From contig OX104130.1 in the NCBI GenBank assembly GCA_944470555.2, forward strand, positions 45,727,491 through 45,791,490: a stretch of 64,000 nucleotides of DNA, written 5' to 3'. The translations under genes were made by a program, and so were the position numbers. This document shows, piece after piece, positions 13,014 through 26,040 of this stretch; the stretch's first letter is position 1, and every line of letters begins with the position of its first letter. The notes beneath the pieces were generated by a model. It was not told the origin of the DNA and did not search any database. It saw nothing but the letters and a program-made list of their open reading frames with translations. Origin of the DNA: Heterobilharzia americana. Lineage: Eukaryota; Platyhelminthes; Trematoda; Strigeidida; Schistosomatidae.

Positions 13014-13592
13014 TCAGCACATGCTTTTTTCTCCTCCTGTGTTCTCCACTCCCAGTTTGGCATTCATGTCACCCATAAGAATTTCGATATCACCAACTGA
13101 CGTCTTGTCCAGTGTTGATTGCAGTTGTCTGTAGAATTCCTCCTTCTTCTCTTCATCTGCATTATTACTTGGCACGTAGCATTCTATGATTGTGACCTTC
13201 CTTCCTTTTAAATTGAACCTTGCTGTCATGATCCTCACCCTGCATAAGGAGATTGGTTCCCACTGCATGACAAAGAGCCTTTGATGCTCTTGAGGGTAGG
13301 ACATCATGATATCCACTCGACAACTCAGTGTGCTCCTGGTTGTCGTCTGGGTGACAATATCAGAGTAGATTATTGACTCTCCAGTTGACAGTTTGGAGAG
13401 TCCAACCCCATTCCATCTGCTTTCGCAAATTCCTATCACTTCAATGCGATACCTTCTCTTCTCGTTTGCAGTCTGGGCTGCCTTACTGGGTTCAAATATG
13501 GTGCGGACACTCCATGTCCCTATGTTTACTTTCGCTTTCATCGAGAGGGAGGAGACACATAGGCCAATTGGCTTCCCGAAGGCTTTCACCAA
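13014..13592 (-). pseudogene. Endonuclease domain of RTE copy B (open for 192 codons)
   Basis: This is the longest open stretch of any RTE copy in the window. It has the family signature near its start (NIGTWSVRTI, usually NIGTWNVRTM), followed by ICESRW (usually ISETRW), which includes the catalytic Glu, and ends with MGDMNAKLG, the catalytic Asp/Asn box. The family nicks target DNA to prime reverse transcription. Genomic copies of this domain are often annotated as craniofacial development protein 2-like genes, and that name should be avoided here. The frame is not continuous with the reverse transcriptase downstream, so I treat it as a remnant, although the domain itself could fold. Confidence 0.8.
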
Positions 13593-13770
13593 CCAACGTC
13601 ATTTCGCCTCTCCGATTCCAGAGAGGAATAATTTGGTTTTTATTTTTTATACTTTGATTGTGCTTTGAAGTTTGTTTAGCGGTTGGATTGGTTTTCCGGG
13701 GTAGGGTTGCTAGCCCTACGCCCAACATTGACAGCGGATTTCTCCTACACACCTTGTGATTACGCAATCT

Positions 13771-14329
13771 CCGTCTAACTTTAAGGGCGACTCACTATTC
13801 CTTCATACAACATTCCATTTTGATGACCAATGCTGACCTATGAGCCAACAGTAAACTTGCTTGATTTTATGACTATAATTACGACTGTACAGAAGTTGAA
13901 AATAATCCATCACAAAGGAAATTTCATTACAACCATTTACTTTGTGCCAATTCGAATATCTAAAAAGCTTGTTCCTTCCTTTTTCAATTTTCCTTATAAC
14001 CAGACTCAGTTGAACTTGAATCTGTTAATTTTTCATGCAGAGATATATTATTGGGGTCTTGAGTGAACAACTCATAGTAAAACACATGGCAGTCAGACAG
14101 AAACGATTCACTTACACAGAATTCAAACTACTTGGAAGCACTAAGTGGATATATGTTTTCTCTCAGTCTCTTAAACTACACAGTGATACCAACAAATGAA
14201 AACCATATTTCACATTAGTAAAAGGGTTTGTATATGATACGGTTGTTGACTGGACCGAATTGAACGGTCTCTATTAGTATATGGGCTCCTGTGCGGATGC
14301 CTTGATATTGCCAGCAATCTAATTATGTT
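13771..14329. other. No recognisable feature
   Basis: Spacer between RTE copy B and the hammerhead SINE. A plus-strand chance frame at 13830-14066 has no domain or splice support. Confidence 0.4.
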
Positions 14330-14339
14330 GATGATGGAT

Positions 14340-14530
14340 CGTAGCTAGCTGTGGCTATCGTGGCTCGGTGGTGTAGTGAGTAACGCGCTGGCGTTTGAAG
14401 CAGTCGCTCCTGAGTCCGAATCCAGAGGGGATCAATTTCACTCACTGAGAAGCAGGAACACCCAGCTGAAGAGTCCCAAATAGGACGGAATGCGCATCCT
14501 GGATTCCATTGCTAGCCACGACCCATCATT
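14340..14530 (+). mobile_element. Smα-type SINE with pol III boxes and hammerhead ribozyme
   Basis: The 5' part has a tRNA-like internal promoter: an A-box-like TGGCTCGGTGG at 14361-14371 and a B-box-like GAGTCCGAATCC at 14412-14423, about 50 bp apart. Downstream lies a hammerhead ribozyme (14461-14502) and then the GGATTCCATTGCTAGCCACG segment that follows the cleavage site in schistosome Smα elements. The order of promoter, ribozyme and short 3' region is that of the Smα family of schistosomes, which are transcribed by RNA polymerase III and self-cleave. Exact ends are uncertain and I see no clear target duplication. Confidence 0.75.
14461..14502 (+). ncRNA. Hammerhead ribozyme (type I, Smα-like), core mutated
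   Basis: Helix I is CCAG (14462-14465) with CTGG (14499-14502). The CUGANGA core is CTGAAGA (14466-14472). Helix II is GTCC/GGAC with a CAAATA loop (14473-14486). Helix III is the self-complementary ATGCGCAT (14490-14497), so it is very short. The predicted cleavage base is C14498. The second conserved core element reads GGAA (14487-14490) where active ribozymes have GAAA. That change is at a core adenosine and should strongly reduce or abolish cleavage of this copy. Confidence 0.8.
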
Positions 14531-14559
14531 AACATATTTCATATTGATAAAAAAAGAGA

Positions 14560-17500
14560 CCTTTCGTTATCGTTCTTTTACGCTAGAACAAGTGCAAACA
14601 TAAGTAAAAGATAATGATTTCAACATTCTTTTCATATATACACGATCTATTCAAACATAATGAATTCAGTACCAGATGAGTAAAGGATGTGGATCAGCCT
14701 GTTTAGATGACAATCCCTTGATGAGACGGTATTTAAGATGCAGTGGAAATTACCATTTTAAACAATCGTTTATTCATTATCGTCTATCTGCCACCCATTT
14801 CACAAATATCAGCTGTTATTTTAGATACGTAATTAAATAAAGCATTTACTTTCTCATCATTATCAACATTTTTATCATTGTACAATTGAATAAGTGTGAT
14901 GAACACAGGAAGAATAATAGAATAATCAGACTGATTTATTCGCAAAGCAACTGATTGATTATCTCTTCTTTACTGGCTAGTGAATGTAAAAATCGATTTG
15001 TTATTACAAATAACTTTTATAATGCACTCAAATATCCTATGGATATTGTTTGACAAGAGGAAGAATGCAATAGGAAGACATAAAAAAAAGGTAATTATGG
15101 CGTTGCCTGAAGTGATTTTTGATTGATACAAGAGAAGAGGGTTTAATTTAGCAAGAAGGAAAAAAAACATTTCACTCCATTAATTGTGTATGAAGAGATT
15201 TGAGATGTTTCATTTTCTAATAAATTACTGATGTTGTGGCTTATTTTTGATATCCCTACTTAGTGTTTATGAAAAAGAAACAGTAGGCTTCCTGGTCAGA
15301 TCGAAAGCTTCAGTTTCTTGAACTTTTGAAGAGGCTGATAAACAATATAATAACGCTTCAATCCCATGAAAAGAATCTCAGCAGATAAGGGGAACAAACT
15401 TCAAGCAAACTTCAAGCCAAGTAGTATTTAAACACGTAACTAGTAATACTGGCAAATACTTGCTATCAAGTGGTATGATATGCCATTTAAGAAGAAATTG
15501 TACCACTTCCAACACTCTTGGATAAATATTATGGTTAGAATTTCGGGTAGATCCAGTAGTATTTTCGAAGAAGAGCTATCTGGCAACATCCATCACCAGA
15601 AAGTAACAAACTCCAAACTGCTTAGTTTAAGCAGGACATTACACTGCTCTTAGGAATTCGTAAATCTGCTATTGAACAAAGGCATCACTGGTATCTTATC
15701 AAAGTAATTGTATGGAACATATTTTATTTCGTTATTGAATAACCTCCGCAGTGGCTTGAAATATGTCATGAGCATGAGATAAGCGTTGGAATGCTGATGA
15801 TATCTAACTTTTGGTTATTTGACTTGCATTGACCAAGTCAGCTTTTCGTTTCATGTGTTTCATCATCCTCAGTTGTAATTACGCACACTGTAGGGTATCC
15901 TTACACCTAATAGGCAGCAAGAGATTTTATTTGACTGCGTGTGCAAAGATTTATGTTGTGAAAATTAAGCAAAAGATGGCGTTGTGTAATTCGGAAATGC
16001 CTAATTTTATGGTATTTCATTTTTTAGAATGACCATAAGCAACGTGTAAACAACTGAACAGATGTACTGAAATACAACTAATACTCTTAGATGTTTTCTG
16101 CTTAAGTTCACAAAGCAGACCAAATATATGAAACTAGATGTTTGATTATGATGGCTGAAAGAAGGTAAACTTTAAATGACCGTTTATTTTTTGGAGTTGG
16201 TTGATGATTGCAGTGTAGTACTACGTCTGTTAATATAGTGTACATAGCTTTAAGAGTGCTTACATTTCTCTTCGACAGTTTGGTATGCACTTCGGATATC
16301 AGACATTTTATGTTAAATATTTTGTTCACGCCTCTTTAAACATATGCATAAGTAAACATGATGTTTCACTGATAGTGCTAATGACGCCAAGAAACCCATT
16401 TTGAATTTATTCGGTACACATATTACTGCTTAGTTTATAAAGTTGACTATTTCTAATATGGCCTAAAAAACCTTATTTTATGTGTCTAACGGTGGCTTAA
16501 AAATCAAATAACCGACTGCAAATAGTTGATCTTGTAAGTTAATTAGTCACGAAATTAAAATACTTTTACATTGAAATGTTGGTATCATGTTTTTGCTGAT
16601 TGTTTTCTCAATGCTTAGAAATAAACACCTGGGAATCTTGGTGAAAACTCAGCAGCGTAACAAAATCTTGAAGACTGATCGGCAATACAGAAAAAAGAAA
16701 TGTTTTACAGAAAACAAGAAACGATGAATTTTGCTCAGTCGTTAATGGACTAAAACCGGAAGTCTGTCTACAGCTCGGAATATGCATTTCGAAAGGAAAA
16801 AGTGATTCAACACTGACAAGGAAGACAGGAGCACTACGTAATAATTGATATGATCTACGATCGTAAGATGAAGTTTCGTGGAAATAGTTTTACAATAAAC
16901 TCTTCTAACAGTATAAGAAATGTGGTCCAACCGGCAGTAACATGCTCTTCAGTAGTGACTAACAAAAATAATGAACTTGAATCATACTTAAACATGAGTA
17001 AGTGATAATCTTGATGTGAATTATATAAATTTTCAGTGTGAAAGTACATCAGTATCACCTAACATCACAAGCTATTTCCAAAAGATTTTAAAGATCCAGT
17101 AGTAGTTGCAATTCTTATTCGATTACTATCATACTGATATTTTTGTCATGAAAGAAGACCTGAAGCAATCAAAATGTTTGCTGTTAAAAAATACGGATTT
17201 TGATAATGTACCTTATATACAGTATAAATAGGTTGCCTAACCAAACAGTCATATATTGTTCAAGGATGTAATATTCTGGTAGCATATATTGTTAGACCGA
17301 AATGTTTTGGAATCTAGTATTGCCAGTCTGTTTTCAAATTAAAATAACAGAAATAACGGTCACTTTATTCTAGATAATGTGGTTAATACAGTATATAATT
17401 CTCGGTATATGATAGTTCAGACCTATCACTTCTCGCAAAATAGTTTTTACACGAAATAGTCATAACGTCTTAGTAATGGTAATTTTAGCAGTGCTATAGG

Positions 17501-20500
17501 GCAATAGCATCTATAGTCAATTTACTATCTGGTTTCAAGATGGGGACTAGTGGAAAAGCTTGTATATAGCTGGTGGTGGTTCTTTCAGCCAGTGCGGAAA
17601 TCTACAAGTTTATAAACTTATTGCCTTTATCATGACATCTATCCTTCATTTTCTTGTGAACTTGAAACAGTGGCCGGTTGAAAATAATTTTCGGAATGTG
17701 CAAGGATTCATAGTACGATTTGAAGATATTTAATCGATTCAAGAAGTTGAAAAACAACAATTTATTCGGTTGTCTAAGTTTTGATCAAGCCATCAGTGAT
17801 AGTGAGGGATAATCAAATCACTCCAAATATGCTTTCTTTACAGCTTGTGGTGAAATTGCTTCTCACTTTAAGAGCAAATTTCTTCAGATCTTACCTTCTT
17901 ATCTCTTATCAAATTTGAGCAAACAATGACATTTATGACATCAAAGCATGATAACACCACGTATTAGATTTATGTTTCAGTAAATCTTAGCCTAACTTCG
18001 ATCGTATGCCAACTTCTAAGACTTTATTAATCTTCAAAAATAAGGATAGGGATTTGTATACTCAATCTAATTCTATTAAGTTAGGCCATGTTTTGTTGAT
18101 CAAAGTATACTTAAAGTTTGATCATGAAGGCATGTATTAAATCTATGACTAGAAGTGTTGGCTAAACGGTCTTAACTATTAGTTACACCTCGTTGTCATT
18201 CATATACTCAAAAAGGGTCGAAAGAAACTTGTTTTGCCACCAGAAATGCTTTTAGAAAGGGTATTCACTTTTTAAGCGTTGGAATTTCAGGAAGATTACA
18301 TTATTTATACTTAACTGAAGAGTTTTTCAAAAAACTCTTAAAATCAAAAAGAGATTATTATTTATCTCTGTTGATAGAGTAAACAGTCACTGACTTGGTT
18401 GAAAATATGAAAAAAAACCCAGAAAACTTTTAAAAACGAACAACACATCTTTGAAGGCCTAGAATACAAACCTCATCCAGTTTTATTGAGAAACAAACAA
18501 ACTAAGCAAAACAACTTGGTAGGTGAGTAAGAAAGTAAGCGGAATAAAATTCACCAGTTATTCGTAGGAGGATCAATAAGTCTAATATGCATATAAATAT
18601 AGAAGTACAATAACATCCGGGATGTGATACAGGGAGTGTAAACAAAAATCTGAGATTGATAGGTGGACTAAAAACAGTCAAAAATGAACTAGATTTTGAA
18701 ATTTTATTGACTCATTACATAGCTGCTGTTTCAAGTGCCGAAACTACTTCATGATTCATCAGACTATAAATATTTAATGCACAAACAGCCTATATAGCAT
18801 AGCTAGGTAATTGTAACGACTTCTTTAAGTTAGTAAAAATCAAAATAGTAAACAGCTATGCTTAATTTCAACTTTCTCCTTCATAATACATCATCACAGT
18901 AGTCGATCGCTAGCTAAATTCTGTGGTTGGTTATTTTTGAACCAAAAATCCAGATTTTTATGTCACGCAGAATCACAAAATGAGGTGCATTTCTGGTGCT
19001 GCTGATTAAAACTCTGCGGAAAGCTCCTTGCTGGCCACTAGATTCAAATCTGGGGATATGTAAATTATTCGGTAAAGCAGAAAGATACAGAGGCTTGCCT
19101 ACGCATCCTGACTCAGTGATAACAACCTAACAACTATTCTGAGAATGAGATTATCTGAAGTAGTTGCATTTTGACCAAATAATATTGTTAATACTGAATT
19201 ATGTGTGAAGATGAAGTGAGAAAGAGTTTGAAACAGGATTCAAAACAGCCATTTCTGAGTTATCCCTCTGGCCCCTTACAAACCAAACGACAAAACTCAT
19301 CCTATAACCTAGTTCTAAATCCACTTCAATCATGAAGAATTTTACTCAGATCCCATATGGACCCATCACAAGCTAATTTTCGTCCATTATAATCGAATTA
19401 TCTGTTCAGCCGAGTCTTCCCATCACAAATTAAAACCATCTGAATTCATATGAGCGGAATGTGTTCGAATCTTGTCAATACCCACCTTTTCATTTTACCT
19501 TCAACTAATACACGCTATCAAAAATTGTGTTAACAAACAGAATTGTGAATAATCTCATCTAACCACAGTTAGGTCAGAGGCTGCTCACATGTATTGCTTG
19601 AATTAGCAGATTTTGCAGTACCAGCGTAGCAATGAAATAATCATTGGCTTTTAAAGAATTCCAAGTCCTCCTTCTTAATTTCTATCAAATAAAATTGAAG
19701 CTAATGGAAAACTCTAGTCAGGGTACCAACTAACTTTCCAGTAGGATTGTCAGAAATTTCAGTTATAAGTATTAAAATGATGGGAATAATTTTGTATTAT
19801 CTAAGGAAAATTTTGACTGTAGTAACTGCAGAACGAGAAATATCACACGCAGTTTCATGCATGAAAGTCAACCCAAAAATATATAAATTCAAAAGGCTTT
19901 TTATTGTCTTCGGCAGCAATACGATATCATATAGGTTGTATTAAAGTTCTTACTAAAATATCCTCGCTAGAATAATTTTAAAAGCCAGCTGTTAGGTATT
20001 ACCTACAGGAAAAAATTAAGTGTAGGGCGAAATGTAGCGACTAGATGTTTAAACTATGTATTTACTAATGCTATTAGTTGTACAAGATACGGGTAATCTG
20101 TTCAGCAGGAGGCTGTTTAATGCTGGCTAAAATCTTCAAAAATCTTTCTAATTCTGCTATTCATGGATGAGATTAATTTCCTCTTTGTGCAACATAACAT
20201 TTAATTGACTCAATCTTAAAAAAATTATTATCCCCAACATTCAGTTGATAAAGTTACTTAAACATTTATAGTTGATACCTTGTAAGTACCATCATTACCA
20301 TCAATCAAGATGTAAGCGGCTCCTACTGGGAAAAGTAAATAGATACTTTCAGGGATGTGACTGTTAATTTTCTGAAAAATATTATTTGAAACGCAAAATA
20401 CCTGACTTTTCCTGATTCTTCTCAGCTGAAAGATTATGAACTACTACTATAATGAATCACTATAAATACATATGTTTACGTGAAAAAGTTATATTCTGTA

Positions 20501-20718
20501 AACGTACTCTTAAGTGTCTGTGGCAGTTTTTTGATCTTTTCTTTCATCAGTGGATGATGTATAACTTTTATAAGGAATGTAACAGTCATCTTTTATGTAA
20601 TCTGAGATTCAAATATGACTTACATCTGTCGTAAGTGTCATGTTCACGATTAAGTATAGCCATCAACTTAATACAGAAAAGTCATGCACGCGATTTAGAA
20701 TAAGCATATCACATTTAT
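14560..20718. other. Gene-poor AT-rich DNA
   Basis: About 6 kb with no supported gene. At 18728-18762 the minus strand has CTGATGA and GAAAC flanking an imperfect hairpin, a degenerate form of the hammerhead-like motif seen at 26.05 kb. A B-box-like GATTCAAATC occurs near 19051 without an A box. Confidence 0.45.
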
Positions 20719-23700
20719 ATGCTGCAACTGCTCATAAGGTTTCCCACAGTTCCGTATCTGAAATCAGACTTGCAAAAAATGATGAAATTTGTTTACATGT
20801 CTTACATACTACTGAAACAATGTAAGTGGGTAAATTTGTATTTGTTTCATTTCTTTCGGTGACAGGTCCTTATAACGTTCCATTGGGGGACAATATACCA
20901 AATGTACAGAATCATACAACTTATACAATTCGTACGTTAGCGGATATGTTCACATGTAAATTGTCAAATTTTCCTATGACAGTAGGAATTTTCACTCAAC
21001 AAAGCAATAAGGAATATCTTTCACAACTGGCAAGTAAGTTACGTAATCTTGACAAAATAAAATGCCATTTGAAATTTATCAAAACAGAGCCCTAAATGTT
21101 TGTAAAAAACTAAAAGACAATGAAATGGTGATAGAAAGGGTTGTGTATACTGTATTCAGTATATGCCTTTTGAAAATATGCGATACCGTTATAGAATTTC
21201 GCTTACTTCAAGAAGCAGGTATATGGTTAATTGGTCATCTACAAAAAAATATCAAGCATCTGATGTGAAACTTTCAATTTTAAGATTTTGGCTCACATAA
21301 GTAGCCTTAGAACGACGAACTCAACGGTGATGTACTTACTACAAAAGTTGAAAATATATAAAGAATGAACTCTAAAGTTGCAGACGATCAATTAGTTTGA
21401 ATTTACGTTTGAAGACATTAGTAAGCATAAGATTGATATGCATAGTCTAAGAACGAGGAAAACTCTTAGCATAATCCAATACATTTGAATCTGTCTACTG
21501 AGTTTTAAAAGAACTAACAATTCAGTCAACGAACTCTCCTTTGATGATATCATTCTAAGCAATTTTAAAATTGAATTGAAGTTTACTTCATGTGTAGGTA
21601 AAATGATATAAATGTCAGTATTAGTCACTCACTTATACCCAATAGGTCACAGTGATGAAAACTACATAGAAATGGGAGTCGCGTGAGAAACATGAAAATA
21701 TCTGACAAGGTGAAATAGCAAGTATGAGTTGAAAGCTAAAATTGATGATTGCTTCATAATACGAGAAAATAGTTTTCAATGTAGAACAGGCTGAGGAAAA
21801 AGTGACTCTGCCTAGAAAACTGGTTTCAATTTTATAATTCAGTGACTTCAACATTACGAATCGCAAGTTTCCCAATGGATTTTTGAAGCTGCACTAACCG
21901 TTTGCAACTGAATTTTAAGATAAGCTAAGATACATCTGGCATTGGACTTCACGGCAAGTCAGATTTATCATTAAATTTATGCACTTGCCTAAGTCTTTCC
22001 TCTACACAAAAGATTTATATACGAGTAAGGACGTACTCAAAATAAAATCCAAAAATCCTTGAAAATGCAAAGCTAAGAGATCACAGGTAACTCCCCTGAA
22101 TTTCGCTGGTAATACTGCAACCACTCACTAAGCTTTTGTCAGTCAGCAATTAATTCACCCATAATACTCATTGCTACAAAGCATTGCAAAAAAGGCTTTG
22201 CTGGGTAAAATTTGATTTAAATTACAGATTAGAATACCATAAGAAAGGCTTATATATTCGGGAGAGGGAAACGGAACCATGTTTCTGAACTGAATACAAT
22301 TCAAGTGACAGTCACACTTATAATCCTCTCTTGGTACATTTCTGTACAGGAGTTTCAATATATTTATCTTCATATAACTTGTTGATTGATAACTAATTAT
22401 AAATTGCTTTTTCATGCTACTGGAGATAATTTGAATCCGGTAAGTTTACAGACTTGAAACCCACTAACTTAATTACTCATGTGTGTAATTTCGACTTGAA
22501 ATTAATGCTCGTTAGTTAAAATCTTCTATGGAAGTTATTCTAAACCAAACTGTTTCGGAAACACTCTTTTACAAAGATAATGTGGGATATTTCAGCAAAC
22601 ATTATGTTTCTTTATTAACGCTTGTAGTTCCCTGTTGACAATGTTTCTAAACCTAATTGATCGGTGACTCGGCGTGTGGACTTTGTAAACAGATGCTTCA
22701 ATATTGTCTCAGGTTTCATTCTGATATTATTTGCTGGGGTGTGTTAGCCAATGTTTAGCAAAAACCATAAAAACGGTGTTTAATATTAATGGAAAATTTT
22801 CAGCCAGAAGATATTCACTTCAAATTTAAGTCAAGAATGAGAGAGGTTACTTCAGGCTGTAGTGTATTATTAAGATATTGCGATCAGTGATTGAAAACTG
22901 AAGATAACGTGTTTGATATTTATCTTGCATAAGCTTTCAGTTATCAATAAACTTGACAGCACTTCCTTAGTTTTTTTAAGACTTCTTTCTTTATTTTTCA
23001 TCGACCCACTGTACGTATAAAGTCACCTTTCCTGAGTCACCTCTTTTCATTTTACTGTTGTGTGATATAGATTGAAGATATACAGGTGAATAAGGGTCTC
23101 CATCTATTGTGTTTACCAGTAGCAGTGAGGTGCTTAAAAACCAGCCTTTTCTACTGACGCATATTTAGTAAATTTTAGGGAATGCTAACACTGAGTAACA
23201 TCTAAAAGGTTTACCAATTAACTTAATAAAATTTTTCTGTCAGAGGCTTATTATTCCTTTCCTAATATAAAGTCAACACTAACAATGATAATTATGCCTA
23301 TGGAAGGATTAAAATTTAATGTATTTGGTATTTTCAGCGATTCATCTCATGAAAATAGGTTTTAACCTTCAAAATTTCGAGGCCGCACGAGTAATTCAAA
23401 CTGATTTTCAAGGCGAATGAAAAAGTGTATCCAGCTTCTCAGTCTCAAATACGACAAAATAGATGACTAGGATCCCATCATTAGCCACTAACTGTCCTTA
23501 TTTTCAGACGGTAAAATAAATCCAAAAACTGAATGGATCGTGTTTCACTGGGACAAGAATTGTTATCATTAGGGTGATTTGATTGATACTGTCCTTCCTT
23601 AACTAAACGGTTGCAGATGAGAACCAATGGTGATTTTTATCCACATGGATGTTTTTTAGAAATTGTTTTAAGATGGAACATTTATTTTGCTTTCCAACTC

Positions 23701-24852
23701 AAGGAGTCTACGGAAACCAACTTAAACCTAGTACTAAGATGAAACTATAAACTTCTGAACCGCTGCGCCTTCACTGTTGTTTTGTGGAGCTGAGTCTATG
23801 GACACGGAGTGATATCTGGTAAATAACTCAAGATAATAAAGTAATAAAGTATATTAATACTAGACACAGGGTAGAATGGAGGTGTGTTGGCGGTTTGGTA
23901 TTCTCTAGGCCATGTGTTCTATTGTGGACGGTTCATCATCTGGTCTAGTGAAATTGTCAGCACTAAATTCATCCTCACAATAAATCACAAATCTTTTCAA
24001 TTATTCCGAAAGTAACTTGTCTATAACCAGTAAAATCAATAACGTTCCTTGTAAATTTGGCAAAGCAGGATTCTGCTTAGATTTCCGCTATTCAGTAACC
24101 AATTCAAAACTAGTGATTTTTTAACTTTATCTTATTAACATGAAGTAATGTGCGTATACATGTTTAGCCGATGAAAAATAACCATATTATCTACTTTGCT
24201 ATATTTTGTACACTTTTCCTATCGCAGATGAACTACACAATCTGGATCGACTTGAAAACCCAATGCCACTGAAATTTAGCAAATTACTTTTTCTATTCCC
24301 CTTAGTAATCAGTGCCATATTAGGCTACTTTGTTGGAATGCTTACCAACTGGCAGGTTGGTTTATCAATTGGACATATTGGAATGTTTATACAAATTACA
24401 TTTCTGGGTGAGTTTTTGATACCTTAATTGCTGACACACAACATTCTTCTAATGAAACTTTTTCACTATATTCAGTTAACGCCTTTTTCAGTTACACTGC
24501 AAATTTAGACAAGCCGCTTGGTATGTAATTTGTGCGTAAAACTATGAAAGCTGAAGGTTATTGAAAAGCTAATTTAAGGTACTACAAATGCATTTAGATT
24601 ATAATTTTAGTAGACATCAGTAAACGTTTTAGCCTGCACTAAATTTCCTTGCAATAAATAACTTATACCTTTGGGTGACTTGTGGATCTTTTATTATAAG
24701 ATTGTTTGCTGATGGTTTAAAGTTGGTTTGTATATTCAGTGTCTTTTTATAATATCTTATTGATTATCTCAGACAAGTGCATTCCCATACGACAAGCCAT
24801 TCAGTTTCAGAATTTACAGAAATTGTCAACTGATTGTTTTAACTTGTCATAA
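20719..24852 (+). CDS. Five-exon gene model for a small membrane protein of unknown function
   Basis: Proposed exons are 20719-20821, 20866-21033, 24228-24407, 24476-24520 and 24773-24852. All four junctions keep one reading frame and use GT-AG borders, with strong donors GTAAGT, GTAAGT, GTGAGT and GTATGT. Intron lengths are 44, 3194, 68 and 252 bp; exon 4 is a 45-bp micro-exon. The start ATG has an in-frame TAA 18 bp upstream, and an upstream exon joining at the acceptor before 20750 cannot be excluded. The product is about 190 residues. The N-terminal half is soluble-looking (PYNVPLGDNIPN, TIRTLADMFTCKLSNFPM). Exon 3 encodes about 45 mostly hydrophobic residues starting at KLLFLFPLVISAILGYFVGM, enough for one or two membrane spans. 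Exon 5 may instead begin at 24741, which is also in frame and adds 10-11 residues. I recognise no family. It is a prediction from splice logic, not from homology. Confidence 0.5.
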
Positions 24853-24893
24853 CCCCCCAATAAGGCTTCTTGTTTATTGTTATTTATTAGCAA

Positions 24894-24899
24894 AATAAA
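24894..24899 (+). terminator. Candidate polyadenylation signal of the five-exon gene
   Basis: AATAAA about 42 bp after the predicted TAA stop, at a sensible distance for a short 3' UTR. AT-rich DNA makes chance matches common. Confidence 0.35.
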
Positions 24900-26040
24900 A
24901 ATTGTACCAACTACTCTTTTCAAGACTAGGATGCAACGCAAAAGCTATATGTGAAGCAAAGATTTGTCTACTTCATTCGAACAAGCCTTTTTTAAATGCA
25001 AAAGAAAATTAGGAGATATTCATTTTACCATTGACAGACCGTTAAAACGATTTAGGAAGTAAATTTTAGTGTCCCGGTGTGCATAACTGAACAGGAAACG
25101 CGTTTACACGATGAGTAAGATACCAGTTTTGTTTTGACAAGAATGGTTTTTTTTCATTTCTTTAGAAAAATTTAATTTTCACACCATGGAGAGATTTTAT
25201 TGTCTCTATTCCGTGTCATACAGCAGAATTAGGCAAACCGGAAACATTTTTTTGCAGGTCGTAATCTCATTCACTATGCATGCTGAAAACACTAAATTGT
25301 TTACTGAACACTTCAGTCATTCCGAAGGATAAACACCATTCCGTTGAATCTAAAAATACTTCCTAATACAATGTCAACAATTTTGAGCCGTAGGTATAAG
25401 AAATAAGAATGTTAATAGTCAACTGTTACTGAAGAAAAACGAAGAAGAATGTTACGAAAGATTTAGCTAATTAACTGATAGCTGGATTTTGAGAGGAAAG
25501 TCGAAAGGTGGAAAAGAAGGTCAAACTTTATCAAAGGATAATAAAGTCATTTCAAAATGAAGTGGCGAAATAAATACAACAGCATGACAGTGTCTGTTAT
25601 TCAAGCGTTTTTCGCATTAAATCTCCAACTCTTACAAAGGCCTGAGGAGCAGTAGTCTGAAACATTCATTTTGCAGAGGATTTTCAGCTGAAAATTTCTA
25701 GTCCAGGAGTTTTCCATACTGTGCTTGCATGCAAGCATATGTGTGATAGTTCAACTGAATTAATCAGTGTTTATCTCACTTGTTCAAAGTGCAAGAAAAG
25801 AGAATGGACAAGACGATAATGCATCGCATCTATCTTTTGCTAGCATAGTTTATTGTGCTATTAAGTTTTAGTTTACAAAAACAATAAAATCATTCCATTT
25901 ATCGAATATTTCCAGGTATTTTACATCGCAGGTTCACATAAGCTGGTTAGTTATCGAAAATCCTTCAGTACTGGGTAATATTAGATGGTAATCAATCTAT
26001 TTAATATTTAGAGTCAATAACTTGTACAGGTTAGGTTTTA
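24900..26040. other. No recognisable feature
   Basis: Downstream flank of the gene model. Contains only a 14-bp palindrome (GCTTGCATGCAAGC near 25723). Confidence 0.4.

Larger units (their letters stand above)
10399..13770 (-). mobile_element. RTE/SR2-like LINE, copy B (nearly full length, inactivated)
   Basis: This minus-strand non-LTR retrotransposon is about 3.4 kb, close to the usual length of RTE elements. From its 5' end (high coordinates) it has: a leader with the RTE-typical run GGGCTAGCAACCCTACCCC near 13700; an apurinic-type endonuclease (13014-13592); a linker (about 12019-12261); a reverse transcriptase with a GPDGIP box near 11950, a DLEKAFDRVD-like box near 11560 and the catalytic FADD at 11227-11238; a YLGS box; and a C-terminal RKWRW motif near 10670. 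The 3' end is a short AAT-repeat tail at 10399, as expected for this clade. Several frameshifts and stops break the reverse transcriptase. The endonuclease is the best-kept part. It shares its 5' subtype with copy D. Confidence 0.85.

Noticed and set aside
13014..13592. Host gene similar to craniofacial development protein 2
   Set aside because: That annotation is commonly attached to the endonuclease of RTE elements. The context here (leader, reverse transcriptase motifs downstream, AAT tail) is a retrotransposon.
19040..19070. SINE or tRNA remnant from a B-box-like GATTCAAATC
   Set aside because: No A box at the right distance and no repeat-like composition.
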